A stretch of 64,000 nucleotides of DNA from Actinokineospora pegani (GCF_009745975.1 NZ_WHOL01000039.1:62001-126000), one strand, 5' to 3'. Counted from the first letter of the stretch, positions 24,629-34,186 are shown. Notes: generated by a model from the letters alone, not told the origin. Program-made: numbers and translations.

Positions 24629-25408
24629 TCACCGGTTCCGGGAGCGCCTGCGGGTGGCGGCCAGGACGCCCGCCAGCAGCACGCCCAGGACCAGCGCCGC
24701 GACGGCTGTCGTGCGCGAGGGCGTCCACTGCTCGACGGTGATGGCGACCAGTCCCCACACCACGGCGAACCCGTAGGCGAGCGAACCGGGCAGCGGGCCG
24801 CCGGAGCCCGCGTGCAGCACGTACGCCGCGACGGCGGCGGCGAGCACCAGCAGGACCAGTCCGGTGACCTGGCCCGCGCCGCCGCCGAGCGCGGAGACGG
24901 TGTTGGCGAGGCCGACGAAGGTCGCCGCCGTCAGCCAGCCCGCCAGCAGGCCGAACGAGCCGCAGAACAGGGTGGCGACGAGGCGGTTGCCGTCGGCGGC
25001 GCGCTGGGCGGCGATCGTGGTCCAGACCGCGGCGGCCATGCCGATCACGATGACCACCTGGGACAGGACGAACAGCCGTTCCGGGAAGACCAGCGCCCAC
25101 ACCGTGTTCGCGGCGAAGGCGACGGCGACCGGCCAGCCGGTGGCGCGGACGACGGGGTGCGCGGCCAGCGACGGCGTGAGCGCGGCGACGGCGTAGGCCA
25201 GGGACGCGGCGAAGATCAGTCCCCAGATGGCGAAGGCGTACCCGGCTGGCAGGATCGACGACGGGTTCTCCCTGGCCACGGTGCCCGCCGACTGCCCGAG
25301 GGTGTACGACGAGCCGATCTGCGCCACGGCGAGGACCGCGACGACCCCCTGCCGGACACGATCGGGTGCGGTCGGCGCGACAGATCGTTCATTCGGTGAG
25401 CTATTCAT
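24629..25408 (-). CDS. TspO/MBR-like tryptophan-rich membrane protein (long form)
   Basis: 259 residues, start ATG at 25408. About eight hydrophobic segments, with [20 protein letters not shown] resembling the PAGY-x-FxIWGLIY block of long TspO/MBR-related proteins such as those in Bacillus and Bacteroidetes. Short TspO proteins bind porphyrins and take part in stress signalling; for the long form no role is established. Divergent from a MarR regulator only 22 bp away, so both probably share an operator. SelO follows on the same strand, hinting at a redox or tetrapyrrole stress unit (inference). Confidence 0.65.
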   Translation of the reverse strand: MNSSPNERSVAPTAPDRVRQGVVAVLAVAQIGSSYTLGQSAGTVARENPSSILPAGYAFAIWGLIFAASLAYAVAALTPSLAAHPVVRATGWPVAVAFAANTVWALVFPERLFVLSQVVIVIGMAAAVWTTIAAQRAADGNRLVATLFCGSFGLLAGWLTAATFVGLANTVSALGGGAGQVTGLVLLVLAAAVAAYVLHAGSGGPLPGSLAYGFAVVWGLVAITVEQWTPSRTTAVAALVLGVLLAGVLAATRRRSRNR

Positions 25409-25430
25409 GCGGTGAGCGTAAAATCGCGCC

Positions 25431-25913
25431 ATGACCACCCGCAACTCGACAACCCTGCTGATCGGCGACCTGCTCCGCGAGTACGGGGTGCTGGGCCTGC
25501 GGATCGGCGAGGCGTTCGCGGGTCGGCACGCGATGGAGCACGTCGACCTGCGGGCGCTGACGATCATCAGCCAGGCCGAGCGCGACGGTGAGCCGGAGAC
25601 CGTCCGCGGCCTGCGCGAGCGCCTCGGCCTGTCCTCGGGCGGCACGACCCTGGTCGTCGACCGCCTCGAACGCGCCGGGCACGTCCAGCGCGCCCGCGAC
25701 CCGCACGACCGCCGGGTCGTGCGGCTGACGATCACCCCCGACGGCGCGGCCACCGGGCGCCGCTACTTCGGCGGCCTGGCCACCGGCCTGGCGGCGGTCG
25801 CGGCGGGGTTCGCCGACGACGAACTCGACACCGTGCGCCGATTCCTGGCGGGTGTCGTGACGATGACCGGCGAGCACCTCGCCGACATCGCCGCCGCTGA
25901 CCAACGCGAGTAG
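25431..25913 (+). CDS. MarR-family regulator, divergent from TspO-like/SelO genes
   Basis: 160 residues. Winged helix: ETVRGLRERLGLSSGGTTLVVDRLERAGHVQR (about 56-87) with the wing DPHDRRVVRLTIT containing the DxR signature of MarR proteins. Dimer helices at both ends. The 22-bp gap to the divergent TspO-like gene makes this its most likely target; binding there would also regulate itself. Unlike many MarR genes next to efflux pumps, the partner here is a membrane sensor-like protein and SelO. Confidence 0.88.
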   Translation: MTTRNSTTLLIGDLLREYGVLGLRIGEAFAGRHAMEHVDLRALTIISQAERDGEPETVRGLRERLGLSSGGTTLVVDRLERAGHVQRARDPHDRRVVRLTITPDGAATGRRYFGGLATGLAAVAAGFADDELDTVRRFLAGVVTMTGEHLADIAAADQRE

Positions 25914-25971
25914 CGCCTCCCTGCACGGCTGTCGCGCCCGGGAGCATCCTGTGGGCCGTCTGTGGCTCGTC

Positions 25972-26403
25972 TCAGACGGCGAAAACCTGGGAGTCGTCGG
26001 CGAACGCCTTGAACTCCAGCGCGTTGCCCGCCGGGTCGAGCAGGAACATCGTCCACTGTTCGCCCGCCTGGCCCGCGAACCGCAGGTAGGGCTCGATGAC
26101 GAACTCGGCGCCCGCCGCGCGCAGCCGGTCGGCCAGCTCGTGGAACCGGTCGACGGTCAGCAGCAGGCCGAAGTGCGGCACCGACACGTCGTGGCCGTCG
26201 ACCGGGTTGTGCGCGTGCCGCTGCCGCTCGGGGGCCAGGTGGGTGACGAACTGGTGGCCCAGCATGTCCCAGTCGACCCAGGACGCCGCGCTGCGTCCCT
26301 GCCGCAGGCCGAGGACACCGCCGTAGAAGGCCCGCGCCGCGTCCAGGTCGTCGACCGGCACGGCCAGGTGGAAGCGCGGGATGGGGGAGTCGAGCACGCT
26401 CAT
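25972..26403 (-). CDS. VOC/glyoxalase-family dioxygenase-like protein
   Basis: 143-residue vicinal-oxygen-chelate protein: two beta-alpha-beta-beta-beta units beginning RFHLAVPVDDLDAARAFYGGVLGL (His12 a possible metal ligand) and PHFGLLLTVDRFHELADRL (His a second ligand), ending WTMFLLDPAGNALEFKAF with the third-ligand Glu. This ligand set suits a metal-dependent lyase, dioxygenase or glyoxalase; the longer middle loop (HLAPERQRHAHNPVDGH) is typical of the branch often annotated as a dioxygenase-like VOC protein. Divergent from the GntR gene with a 12-bp palindrome between, so probably controlled by it. Confidence 0.85.
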   Translation of the reverse strand: MSVLDSPIPRFHLAVPVDDLDAARAFYGGVLGLRQGRSAASWVDWDMLGHQFVTHLAPERQRHAHNPVDGHDVSVPHFGLLLTVDRFHELADRLRAAGAEFVIEPYLRFAGQAGEQWTMFLLDPAGNALEFKAFADDSQVFAV

Positions 26404-26441
26404 GGCGCGGTCCTTCCTGGTCGGTTCGCGATCGGTGGCAC

Positions 26442-26453
26442 AATGTTAACATT
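26442..26453. promoter_or_regulatory. Palindromic operator AATGTTAACATT
   Basis: Perfect 12-bp AT-rich palindrome in the 55-bp gap between the VOC gene and the divergent GntR gene, 5 bp before the GntR ATG. The size and half-site suit FCD-type GntR dimers. Likely autoregulatory operator that also covers the VOC promoter. Confidence 0.55.
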
Positions 26454-26458
26454 CAGAC

Positions 26459-27118
26459 ATGATTGCTCCCGGGCACGCCGAGCCCGCCCGCCGCCGGGGC
26501 CTGGCCGACGAGGTGGCCGACCGCCTCCGCGAGGGGATCTTCGCCGGGGTTTACGAGCCGGGCAGGCAGTTGCGCGAGGTGGAGCTGTCCGCCGCGCTCG
26601 ACGTCAGCCGGGGCCCGGTGCGGGAAGCGTTGCGACTGCTGGAACGCGAAGGGCTCGTGCGCTGCTCCTGGCACCGCGGCGCGACGGTTACCACCCTGTC
26701 GCCCGCCGACATCGTCGAGTTGGACAGCCTGCGCGGCGCGCTGGAGGAGTTGGCCGTGCGCGAGGCCGTGCGCAACGCCACCGACGACGACCTCGCCGCC
26801 GTGGCCGCGGCGGCTGAGGCGATGCGCCGCGCCCCCGACCCGCGCGAGGTGGCGCGCCACGACATCGCCTTCCACGACGCCGTGTTCGCCGCGAGCCACC
26901 ACCGGCGCCTGGTCGAGGCGTGGCAGGGCATCCGCAACCAGGTCCACCTGTTCCTGCTGACCAGGATCGCGCGCGGCACCGAGGGCTACCTCGACGCCGT
27001 TCCCGACGAGCACCGGGACCTCGCCGCGCTCCTGCGCGCCCGCGACGCCGCGGCCGCGCTGCCGAGGTTCGCCGAGCACCGCGCGCGAGCCTTCGACGTG
27101 CTGACCGCCGAGGGCTGA
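26459..27118 (+). CDS. GntR-family regulator, FadR/FCD subfamily
   Basis: 219 residues. N-terminal winged helix: LADEVADRLREGIFAGVYEPG, then QLREVELSAALDVSRGPVREALRLLEREGLV, a textbook GntR motif. The helical C-terminal FCD domain has the metal/ligand residues expected around RHDIAFHDAVFAASHH and DEHRDLAALL. Such regulators sense carboxylic acids. No ribosome-binding site is visible because the palindrome at 26442 directly precedes the ATG, so the mRNA may be leaderless. The likely target is the divergent VOC gene. Confidence 0.9.
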   Translation: MIAPGHAEPARRRGLADEVADRLREGIFAGVYEPGRQLREVELSAALDVSRGPVREALRLLEREGLVRCSWHRGATVTTLSPADIVELDSLRGALEELAVREAVRNATDDDLAAVAAAAEAMRRAPDPREVARHDIAFHDAVFAASHHRRLVEAWQGIRNQVHLFLLTRIARGTEGYLDAVPDEHRDLAALLRARDAAAALPRFAEHRARAFDVLTAEG

Positions 27119-27324
27119 CCCGCGTGGGCGGGCCAGTGCGTCCACATCGGCCTCCCCGGCCACCGCTCCAGCCTGCCCGCCGCGGTTCGTGACTTGTCCA
27201 CACCTCGGTGTCCGACCGCGTTGGCAGTCGTTTTGTGGACTTCCGACGTTTTTGTCGGTGGTCGCGGCTAACCTCCGGCACAACACTTCGCAACATCTTC
27301 GGACTCGAACACGCAGGAGGAACC
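27119..27324. promoter_or_regulatory. Promoter region of the DUF4132/MoxR operon
   Basis: 205 bp without a gene. It holds TTGGCA-like and TTGTCG-like -35 candidates and a small hairpin CCGAC-GTTTTT-GTCGG at 27243-27258. AGGAGG at 27315-27320 is the ribosome-binding site for the GTG at 27325. The transcription start cannot be fixed by eye. Confidence 0.4.
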
Positions 27325-28179
27325 GTGGGCTGGCTCGACGCCGCGTCCGGGTACCAGGTGCGACTCGGGGAGAACCGGCGGGTCCAGTGCCGCAACGGCA
27401 AGGGAAAGCAGCTCTCCTCGGTCCCCGCGTCCATCAAGGACGACCCCCAGGTGGTGCGGTTGCGCCAGCTCGCCGAGTGGCTCGCCCGGCACGACGACGA
27501 GTGCCTGTCCGCCGTGGACGGGTGGATGGTGCGCTCGCTGCCGGTCCCCACGGCGCTGCTGGTCGAGGTGTGGCCGGACGAGGCGTGGTCCTCGGCGCTG
27601 CGCGACCTGGTGGTCACCGCGGGCGACGAGGTCGGGTTCCTGCGCGACGCGGACCCGGACAAGGGCGTCGGCGTGGTCACCCTCGACGGCGACACGGTGC
27701 GGCTCAAGGCCGACGCGGTCACGGTCCCGCACCCGGTGCTGCTCGATGACCTCGAGGAGCTGCGCGAGTTCGGCGCGGAGCTGGGGGTCGAGCAGAAGGT
27801 GCAGCAGCTCTTCCGGCGCACCTTCGCCAAGCCCGCGGAGTTCGCCGCGGGCAAGAAGACGGTGGACGAGTTCGCGGGCGGCAGGTTCGAGCAGTTGACC
27901 CACGCGCTGAGCCGGTGCCGCGGCCTGGGCTACCCGGTGCGCGGCGGCGACGCGGTCTATTCGGCGTTCGAGGGCGGCCGCGAGGTCGAGGCGCGGTTCT
28001 GGCTCGGCGGCGACTACCCCGAGAGCGAGACCTGGACCGGCGAGCTGCGCTGGTCGCTGGCCGACGGCACCGGGGTGGCGCTGGCCGAGGTGGGGCCGGT
28101 GGCGTGGTCGGAGGGCATGCGGATGGCGGCGGCGGTCCACGCGGGGCGCGTGGTCGAGGAGAAGGCGGCGGGGCAGTGA
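27325..28179 (+). CDS. DUF4132-domain protein, small partner
   Basis: 284 residues from the GTG at 27325, preceded by AGGAGG four bases upstream; the longer frame to 27208 runs through the promoter region. The first third is rich in Trp and charged residues (VRLRQLAEWLARHDDECLSAVDGW). The C-terminal half (FEQLTHALSRCRGLGYPVR, ETWTGELRWSLADGTGVALAEVGP) resembles the C-terminal DUF4132 part of E. coli YehI-type proteins. Function unknown; no catalytic motif is seen. The stop overlaps the GTG of the giant DUF4132 gene, so the two proteins are probably made in step. Confidence 0.7.
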   Translation: MGWLDAASGYQVRLGENRRVQCRNGKGKQLSSVPASIKDDPQVVRLRQLAEWLARHDDECLSAVDGWMVRSLPVPTALLVEVWPDEAWSSALRDLVVTAGDEVGFLRDADPDKGVGVVTLDGDTVRLKADAVTVPHPVLLDDLEELREFGAELGVEQKVQQLFRRTFAKPAEFAAGKKTVDEFAGGRFEQLTHALSRCRGLGYPVRGGDAVYSAFEGGREVEARFWLGGDYPESETWTGELRWSLADGTGVALAEVGPVAWSEGMRMAAAVHAGRVVEEKAAGQ

Positions 28180-31100
28180 GCGCGAAGACGACCAAGCAGG
28201 ACAGCGGGGAGAAGGCAGCCTCGGCGCTGATCGCCGCCGGGGCCGTGCTGCCCGGCGTGGGCGCCGCGGGCGACGACCGCGACACCATCACCGCCCGCCG
28301 CTACACCCACCCCGCGCTCGAGGGCCGGGTGGTGGTCCGGCTGGTGCCCCAGGTGCTCGGCGTCGCCGAGGACCTCACGGCCGAGTTCCTCGGCTTCGAC
28401 GCCCCGGACCGCGCCGAGGGCGTGGGCACCGGCAGGCGCAGCGCGCTCGGGTTCCCCGCGTGGGCGCTGATCAACGACCCGGACAACGCCCACCACGCGC
28501 TGAACCTGGTCAAGGACGTGGAGAAGCTGGCCAGGACCGCCCGCTCCCGCGCGGGCGCGGCCAAGGACGGCTTCACCGCGCTCGGCGAGATGCTCGGCCG
28601 CTCCGCCCCGCACTTCCTGCCCACGTTCTACGAACAGGCCGGGCGGGTGTTCCTCGAGCACGGGAACCAGACCTACGCCGCGACGATGTTCGGCAAGGCC
28701 CGCGAGGCCGAGGAGGTCCACGACCTCCAGGTCGACCCGGACCGCATCCGCGAGGTGTTCCTGGAGTTCGCGTTCGCGGGCGCGCTGACGGCCAAGGCGC
28801 TGTCCGCGCACGCCAAGGGCCTGGCCCGCAAGCACGACCCGGTGGCCGCCTACGAGCTGTTCCGCACCCTGTGCGTCGAGCGCACCCGCGGCGGCCTGGC
28901 GCCCTACACCGGCATGCCCGAGGACCTGCGCAGGCTGGCCAAGGCCGCCGAGCTCGACCTCGCCGCCGAGGACGAGCGGCTGCTGCGCGCCATCCTCGAC
29001 AGCAGCGCCATCAACCGGGCGGGCGCCGGGTTCTGGAAGTCCTACCGGGCCGCCGTGGTCCGGCTGGCCACCGCCGACGCCGCGGTCCGGGCGCAGCTCC
29101 TCACCTTCGTGCCGGACGCCGCCGCCGCGATCGACCCGTGGATCTCCATTCTGGAGGAGTGCGGGGCCACCGCCGCGCTCACCGCCGCGCGGCCGCGCGC
29201 GGGCGACACCGTCTCGCCCGCCCGCTGGCTGTCGTCCGCCGTGGCCTCGAGGGCGGGCACCTGGAGCGAGGTCTCGCGGTCCGCCGCGCTGCTCGACCTG
29301 GTCGAGCGCATGGGCCCCCGGCTCGTCGCCGACGGCGTCGCCGTCGAGGCGGTGCACGGCTGGCGGCAGCGCGAGGTGGACCTGCTCGACCTGCTCCTGG
29401 CCCTGGGCGTGCCGATCGTGCGCAAGGAGCGCAGGCAGATGCAGCTCCTCGTCGGCAAGTGGCTGGCCGACGAGGAGCCCGGCCGCCGCGACCTGACCGC
29501 GCTGGCCGCCGACCCGGACATGCTCTCCGCGCTGGCCACCGGGTTGCTCGGCCACGCCAAGGACACCGCGGGCAAGGGCGCCATGGGCGTGGAGACCGTG
29601 CAGACCGCCATGTCGGTCCCCGGCCTGCGCGCCGCGCTGCGGCACTGGATCGTCGAGCGCGCCGAGGCCGAGCCGAGCACCGGCCTGCTCGTGCTGGGCA
29701 ACCGGCTGGACGCGCTGCGCGTCGTGGGCACACCGGAGGCCTTCGCCGACGTCCCCGACGCCGCCGCCGCCATCGCCGCCACCGACGTGGTCGGCGCCCT
29801 GGCCGCCACCCTGCGCGCGGGCCTGCTCGACGAGGTGGGCTGGGCCGCGCTCGACGAGACCGTCACCCGGCTGCGCGCGGGCGCGGGCAAGGACGGCCGG
29901 GTGGAGGTCTGCGGCGAGGGCTGGCCCGCCCTGGTGCTGCGCTGCGGCGAGCGGTTCGTCGTCGTCGGCCCGGACGGCGTGCTCGCCGAGCACACGTCCC
30001 GCATCCCCGCCGACGACCGCCACGAGTGGCGCTTCTCGCCGCGGGCGAGCTGGTTCGACGGCGTGCTCCTGGTGCGCTGGAACGGTCGCGAGCGCGACCA
30101 GGCCTACTGGAGCGACGCCCCCGACACCATCATCGACCTCGGGGCGACCTCCCTCACGCGCGACGACTTCCCGCCCTCGATCGCCCTGCCCGGCGGCGGC
30201 CGCTGGGCCGGCGGCCGGGTCGTGCGCCCCGGTGACACCAGCGTGCCCGCGGCCGAGAACGCGCACAGCGACGGCGTGAGCCTGTGGACCAGCGCCTACC
30301 AGGGCGATAGCTGGCGCTGGTACGAGGTCGACCCGGCCAGCGGCGAGCGCGGCCGGGCCAGCGCGCCCCGGTTCCTGGAGGACTTCGCCGCGGACGGCAC
30401 CAGCCTGCACCTCACCGCCAGCCACCTGCGCCCCGCCGTGGCCTGCACCGAGGCCAGCCCGCTGGGCGCCGCGAACGGCCTGCACGGGTGGCGGCTGCGC
30501 ACCGAACCCGACGGCTCGCTGCTCGGCGAGGGCGTCGACGGCAGGAGCGTGCGCCTGGCGAAGGGGTCCGAGGAACCCCGCGGTCTGCTCGACCTGCCCG
30601 GCGGCGGTCAGATGCTGCTGTCGCAGCGCTACCGCAACATCGGGCTGCGCACAGTGGACGACGCGCTCCAGGGGGCGGTCATCCCCGGCGAGGCCCACCC
30701 CGACGCCGCGCCCGGCACCCCGATGATCGTCCCGCTGCACTGGTGGCACCTGCTGCGCCCGCGCGACGAGGCCGGGTCGGCCGCCCTGCGCGCGGTCACC
30801 GACGAGGTCGCCCGCGCGCTGCTCGACGCCGCGGTGGGCGAGCCGCGCGAGGAGGACGCGCGCTCCCCCTGGGCCGAGTACGCGGCCCTGGTCCAGGGCG
30901 AGCGCGGTGTCCTGGCCTCGGCCGTCGTCGCGGCGCTGCCCGCGCTGACCCACCCCGGCCTGCTCGCGAGCGTGGTGCGGGTGGTGCGCCGGGCGGCGCG
31001 GCTGAGCACCGGGTACGGGGAGTTCGCCGCGATCGCCGAGGCGGCCCGCGCGATCGACCCGGCGGCCCTGGTCCCGACCGGGCCCGTGGTCACCGACAAC

Positions 31101-33035
31101 GACGTGGACGCCGCGCTGGGCTGGTTCGGCTCCCACCGGTCGCACGGCTCCCGGGGCGCCGCGCGCACCGAGGTGCCCGACCTGGTGGCCGCGCTCGTCG
31201 CGGCCACGGCCGAGCCGGGCACGGCGGCGAAGCTGCCCGAGCCCGCGGCGGGGCAGTGGTACGAGGTCCTCGGCTCGCTCGGCGCCGTGGCCTACCGCGC
31301 CGCGTCGCCGCTGACGACCGACGCCGAGCGAACCGCCCTCGTGCTGGTGCTGCGCTGCCTGGCCGGGCTGGGCCTGGCGGGCGCCGCCGGGCACTGGCGC
31401 AAGGTCAGTGTGCGCGCGCCGAAGGACACCAGCGTTCCCCTGCACCAGGTCATCCCGACCCCGGGCGGGTTCCTCGCCCTGTTCACCAGGAGCTACAACC
31501 GCAACGAGGGCCACAGCTCGCACGGGCTCCAGCACACGTCCACGCCGGGCGCCTTCACACTGCCCGCGGGCTGGTTGCTGGAACGCTCCGAGGACCTGAG
31601 CGAGCGGCTCGACGCCGTGGGTGTCGAGCGGTTCCTCGACACCCTCGCCGAGCGCGGACCCGTGCCGCTGACGACGGAGGCGGCGGCCGCGCTGGCCGAG
31701 GCCACCGGGCTCGGCGAGGCCGAGGCCGCCGTGCTGCTGGCGACCATGCCCGCGGTCGACGCGTGGGGCGCGACCTACCTCGACGCCGCCCAGCGCAAGC
31801 TGATCGGCGTGTCCACCGGCGCGGCGAAGGCCGCCCGGCAGCGGTTCAAGAGCCTCGGCAGGCGCTACCGCCGCGAGCTGTTGTCGGCGGCGCTCCCGGC
31901 CGACCCGGCCCGGCTGTGGGACACCGGCCCGGACCTCGCCGCGGTCGCCGACGTCTGGGTCGCCCAGCACGGCCGCCGGGTACCGGTCCCCGAGGACGTG
32001 CTGGTGGACGCGGCCAAGCAGCTTCGCGGCGACCGGACGGTGGAGTACCTGGCGGGCATCGCCAACCCGGACACCGCGGCCTGGCTGACCAGGGACGCCC
32101 ACGCCTACCTGGACGGGGGCCAGCTCAAGGTCCGCGACGGCACGGGGTTCCTCAACATCCACTTCAGGGAGGTCCCCCCGGTGCTGCTGTGGCTGGCCCA
32201 GCGCCTGCCCGCCGCCGCGCCGCTGCGGGCCCGGCTGCCCGAGGCGCTGCGCCTGCTGCACGACCGCGTCACCGCCGCCGACTTCGCCGTCGAGCTGAGC
32301 TCCTGGGCAGGCACCGAGGAGGTCTGCTCGGTGCTGGGCATCGACCAGCTCGCGGTGGGCGCCACCGTCGAGCACCGGCCCTGGCTGCACGTGATCAGCG
32401 GCGGCGAGCGCTACTGCCGCGTCGTCGTCCACCCCGGACTCATCGGCGAGCAGGACACGCCGCTGCTCGCCGCGCTCGTCCAGGTCACCCACGGCCATGG
32501 GCTCGTCCAAGCGATGAGGCTGATCCTCTCGGACGGGCTCGCCGCCGCGTGCTCGGTCACCGCGCCGCCCGACACCGACCCCGGCGCCTACCACCAGGAC
32601 CCGACGGTGTCCGTGCCGCACCTGGTCGCCGACGTCGCCGCCCGTCACGGCCTCGACGAGGACACGGCTGTGCTGTACCTGCAACTGCTGGCCCTGCACG
32701 ACCCCACCGACGCCAACGTGGCCAGGTGGACCGGGTGGAAGCCCGCGCGGCTGCGCAAGGCCAGGGCGGCGCTGGCCGAGACCGACCTGGTGCTCTCGGC
32801 CAAGCGCGCCAGGGCGGGCCGGTCGCTGTTCCTGCCCGGCGGGTGGCTGGCGCTGTCGGCGCCGCACCTGCCGCTGGAGCGGTGGAAGGCGCCGATGTTC
32901 GGCTTCACCGCCACGCCCGGCCGGGTCATCACCCCCCTGGGTCCTGTCGCCGACCTGTTCACCACGGCCTGGGGGCGGGTGCTCGACGGCGACGCCCCCG
33001 CCTACGAGGAGCTCAAGACCGGAGGACGCCGGTGA
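28176..33035 (+). CDS. Giant DUF4132-family protein (YehI-like)
   Basis: 1619 residues, start GTG at 28176 in a GTGA overlap. The first 600 residues are alpha-helical repeats (for example HFLPTFYEQAGRVFLEHGNQ and TYAATMFGKAREAEEV, TPR- or HEAT-like). Residues about 600-900 are beta-rich with repeated Trp/Gly motifs (RFVVVGPDGVL, DGVLLVRWNG, GLHGWRLRTEPDGSL), resembling a beta-propeller. The rest is helical again, ending in a winged-helix-like segment (VARWTGWKPARLRKARAALAETDLV) and a compact tail. DUF4132 proteins such as E. coli YehI/MolR have no proven activity. Size and architecture suggest a scaffold or client-binding protein for the MoxR ATPase encoded next. Confidence 0.75.
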   Translation: MSAKTTKQDSGEKAASALIAAGAVLPGVGAAGDDRDTITARRYTHPALEGRVVVRLVPQVLGVAEDLTAEFLGFDAPDRAEGVGTGRRSALGFPAWALINDPDNAHHALNLVKDVEKLARTARSRAGAAKDGFTALGEMLGRSAPHFLPTFYEQAGRVFLEHGNQTYAATMFGKAREAEEVHDLQVDPDRIREVFLEFAFAGALTAKALSAHAKGLARKHDPVAAYELFRTLCVERTRGGLAPYTGMPEDLRRLAKAAELDLAAEDERLLRAILDSSAINRAGAGFWKSYRAAVVRLATADAAVRAQLLTFVPDAAAAIDPWISILEECGATAALTAARPRAGDTVSPARWLSSAVASRAGTWSEVSRSAALLDLVERMGPRLVADGVAVEAVHGWRQREVDLLDLLLALGVPIVRKERRQMQLLVGKWLADEEPGRRDLTALAADPDMLSALATGLLGHAKDTAGKGAMGVETVQTAMSVPGLRAALRHWIVERAEAEPSTGLLVLGNRLDALRVVGTPEAFADVPDAAAAIAATDVVGALAATLRAGLLDEVGWAALDETVTRLRAGAGKDGRVEVCGEGWPALVLRCGERFVVVGPDGVLAEHTSRIPADDRHEWRFSPRASWFDGVLLVRWNGRERDQAYWSDAPDTIIDLGATSLTRDDFPPSIALPGGGRWAGGRVVRPGDTSVPAAENAHSDGVSLWTSAYQGDSWRWYEVDPASGERGRASAPRFLEDFAADGTSLHLTASHLRPAVACTEASPLGAANGLHGWRLRTEPDGSLLGEGVDGRSVRLAKGSEEPRGLLDLPGGGQMLLSQRYRNIGLRTVDDALQGAVIPGEAHPDAAPGTPMIVPLHWWHLLRPRDEAGSAALRAVTDEVARALLDAAVGEPREEDARSPWAEYAALVQGERGVLASAVVAALPALTHPGLLASVVRVVRRAARLSTGYGEFAAIAEAARAIDPAALVPTGPVVTDNDVDAALGWFGSHRSHGSRGAARTEVPDLVAALVAATAEPGTAAKLPEPAAGQWYEVLGSLGAVAYRAASPLTTDAERTALVLVLRCLAGLGLAGAAGHWRKVSVRAPKDTSVPLHQVIPTPGGFLALFTRSYNRNEGHSSHGLQHTSTPGAFTLPAGWLLERSEDLSERLDAVGVERFLDTLAERGPVPLTTEAAAALAEATGLGEAEAAVLLATMPAVDAWGATYLDAAQRKLIGVSTGAAKAARQRFKSLGRRYRRELLSAALPADPARLWDTGPDLAAVADVWVAQHGRRVPVPEDVLVDAAKQLRGDRTVEYLAGIANPDTAAWLTRDAHAYLDGGQLKVRDGTGFLNIHFREVPPVLLWLAQRLPAAAPLRARLPEALRLLHDRVTAADFAVELSSWAGTEEVCSVLGIDQLAVGATVEHRPWLHVISGGERYCRVVVHPGLIGEQDTPLLAALVQVTHGHGLVQAMRLILSDGLAAACSVTAPPDTDPGAYHQDPTVSVPHLVADVAARHGLDEDTAVLYLQLLALHDPTDANVARWTGWKPARLRKARAALAETDLVLSAKRARAGRSLFLPGGWLALSAPHLPLERWKAPMFGFTATPGRVITPLGPVADLFTTAWGRVLDGDAPAYEELKTGGRR

Positions 33036-34186
33036 CCGCCACCGCACCCCCCACCCGGCAGGTCGAGCCCGCCGAGGACGCGCACGCGGCCGAGCTGGCC
33101 TTCCTGGCCGCGTTCGACCAGGGCCGCCGCCCACCCGGCTGGCGGCTGACCCCGCGTGCCGCGGTCACCTTCGTCATGGGCAGCGGCGGCGACGCGCTGC
33201 CGCTGCCCGGAAAGGTGGCGGGCCTGCCCGCCCGGCTGGCGATCACCCCGAAGTTCGTCGGCGACCGCGCCCTGGTCGAGCGGGCCGTGGTCACCCTCGC
33301 CGGGGAGCGCGGCCTGCTGCTGGTCGGCGAGCCGGGCACCGCCAAGTCGATGCTCTCGGAGTTGCTGGCCGCCGCCGTGTCCGGCAGCAGCCAGCTCACC
33401 GTGCAGGGCACCGCGGGCACCACCGAGGACCAGTTGCGCTACGGCTGGAACTACGCGCTGCTGCTGGCCGAGGGGCCCAGCCCGCGCGCGCTGGTGCCCT
33501 CACCGGTGCTCACCGCGATGCGCACCGGGGCGGTGGTCCGGGTCGAGGAGGTCACCCGCTGCCTGCCCGAGGTGCAGGACGCGCTGGTGTCGATCCTGTC
33601 CGACCGGCGCATCTCCGTCCCGGAGCTGTCGGGCACCGACGGGGCCACCGTGCACGCCGCGCCCGGGTTCACCGTCATCGCCACGGCCAACCTGCGCGAC
33701 CGGGGCGTGTCGGAGATGTCGGCCGCGCTCAAGCGCCGGTTCAACTTCGAGGCGGTCGGCCCGATCGGCGACCTGGCCGCGGAGACCGAGCTGGTGCGCA
33801 GGCAGGCCAAGGCCGCGCTGGACCGGGTCGAGGCGCCGTTCGCGGTGGACGACGTCGTGCTCGAGGCGCTGGTGACCGCGTTCCGGGACCTGCGCAACGG
33901 GGTGTCGGAGGAGGGGTGGGCCGTCGAACGGCCCTCCACGGTGATGAGCACCGCGGAGGCGGTGTCGGTGGCCACCGCGATCGGCCTGGCCGACGCCTAC
34001 TTCCCCGGCGACCGCGACCCGCTGTCGCTGCTGCCCGGCCACCTGCTCGGCGTGGTCCGCAAGGACGACCCCGCCGACGCGGCCCGGCTGCTCGGCTACT
34101 GGGACGGCGCGGTCCGGCGGCGCGCCGAGGGCGGCGCGCGCGCCTGGCGACGACTGTGGGAACTCCGTGACGTCCTCGACTCCTGA
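33032..34186 (+). CDS. MoxR-family AAA+ ATPase (YehL-like)
   Basis: 384 residues, start GTG at 33032 overlapping the previous stop, with GGAGG upstream. Walker A GEPGTAKS at 99-106; the Walker B position reads VVRVEEV, i.e. Glu-Glu rather than Asp-Glu. Sensor-1 Asn lies in FTVIATANLRDRG and the arginine finger region in SAALKRRFNFE. MoxR ATPases remodel or activate partner proteins, typically with a VWA-domain adaptor; the next gene encodes such a VWA domain. The helical lid continues to the C-terminus. It overlaps the following gene by 20 bases. Confidence 0.9.
   Translation: MTATAPPTRQVEPAEDAHAAELAFLAAFDQGRRPPGWRLTPRAAVTFVMGSGGDALPLPGKVAGLPARLAITPKFVGDRALVERAVVTLAGERGLLLVGEPGTAKSMLSELLAAAVSGSSQLTVQGTAGTTEDQLRYGWNYALLLAEGPSPRALVPSPVLTAMRTGAVVRVEEVTRCLPEVQDALVSILSDRRISVPELSGTDGATVHAAPGFTVIATANLRDRGVSEMSAALKRRFNFEAVGPIGDLAAETELVRRQAKAALDRVEAPFAVDDVVLEALVTAFRDLRNGVSEEGWAVERPSTVMSTAEAVSVATAIGLADAYFPGDRDPLSLLPGHLLGVVRKDDPADAARLLGYWDGAVRRRAEGGARAWRRLWELRDVLDS

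Noticed and set aside
28014-33134. 1706-codon open frame on the minus strand opposite the giant DUF4132 gene
   Set aside because: Its product is a Gly/Arg/Ala/Pro/Gln-rich shadow with no domain; the plus strand has recognisable homologous blocks and coupled starts.
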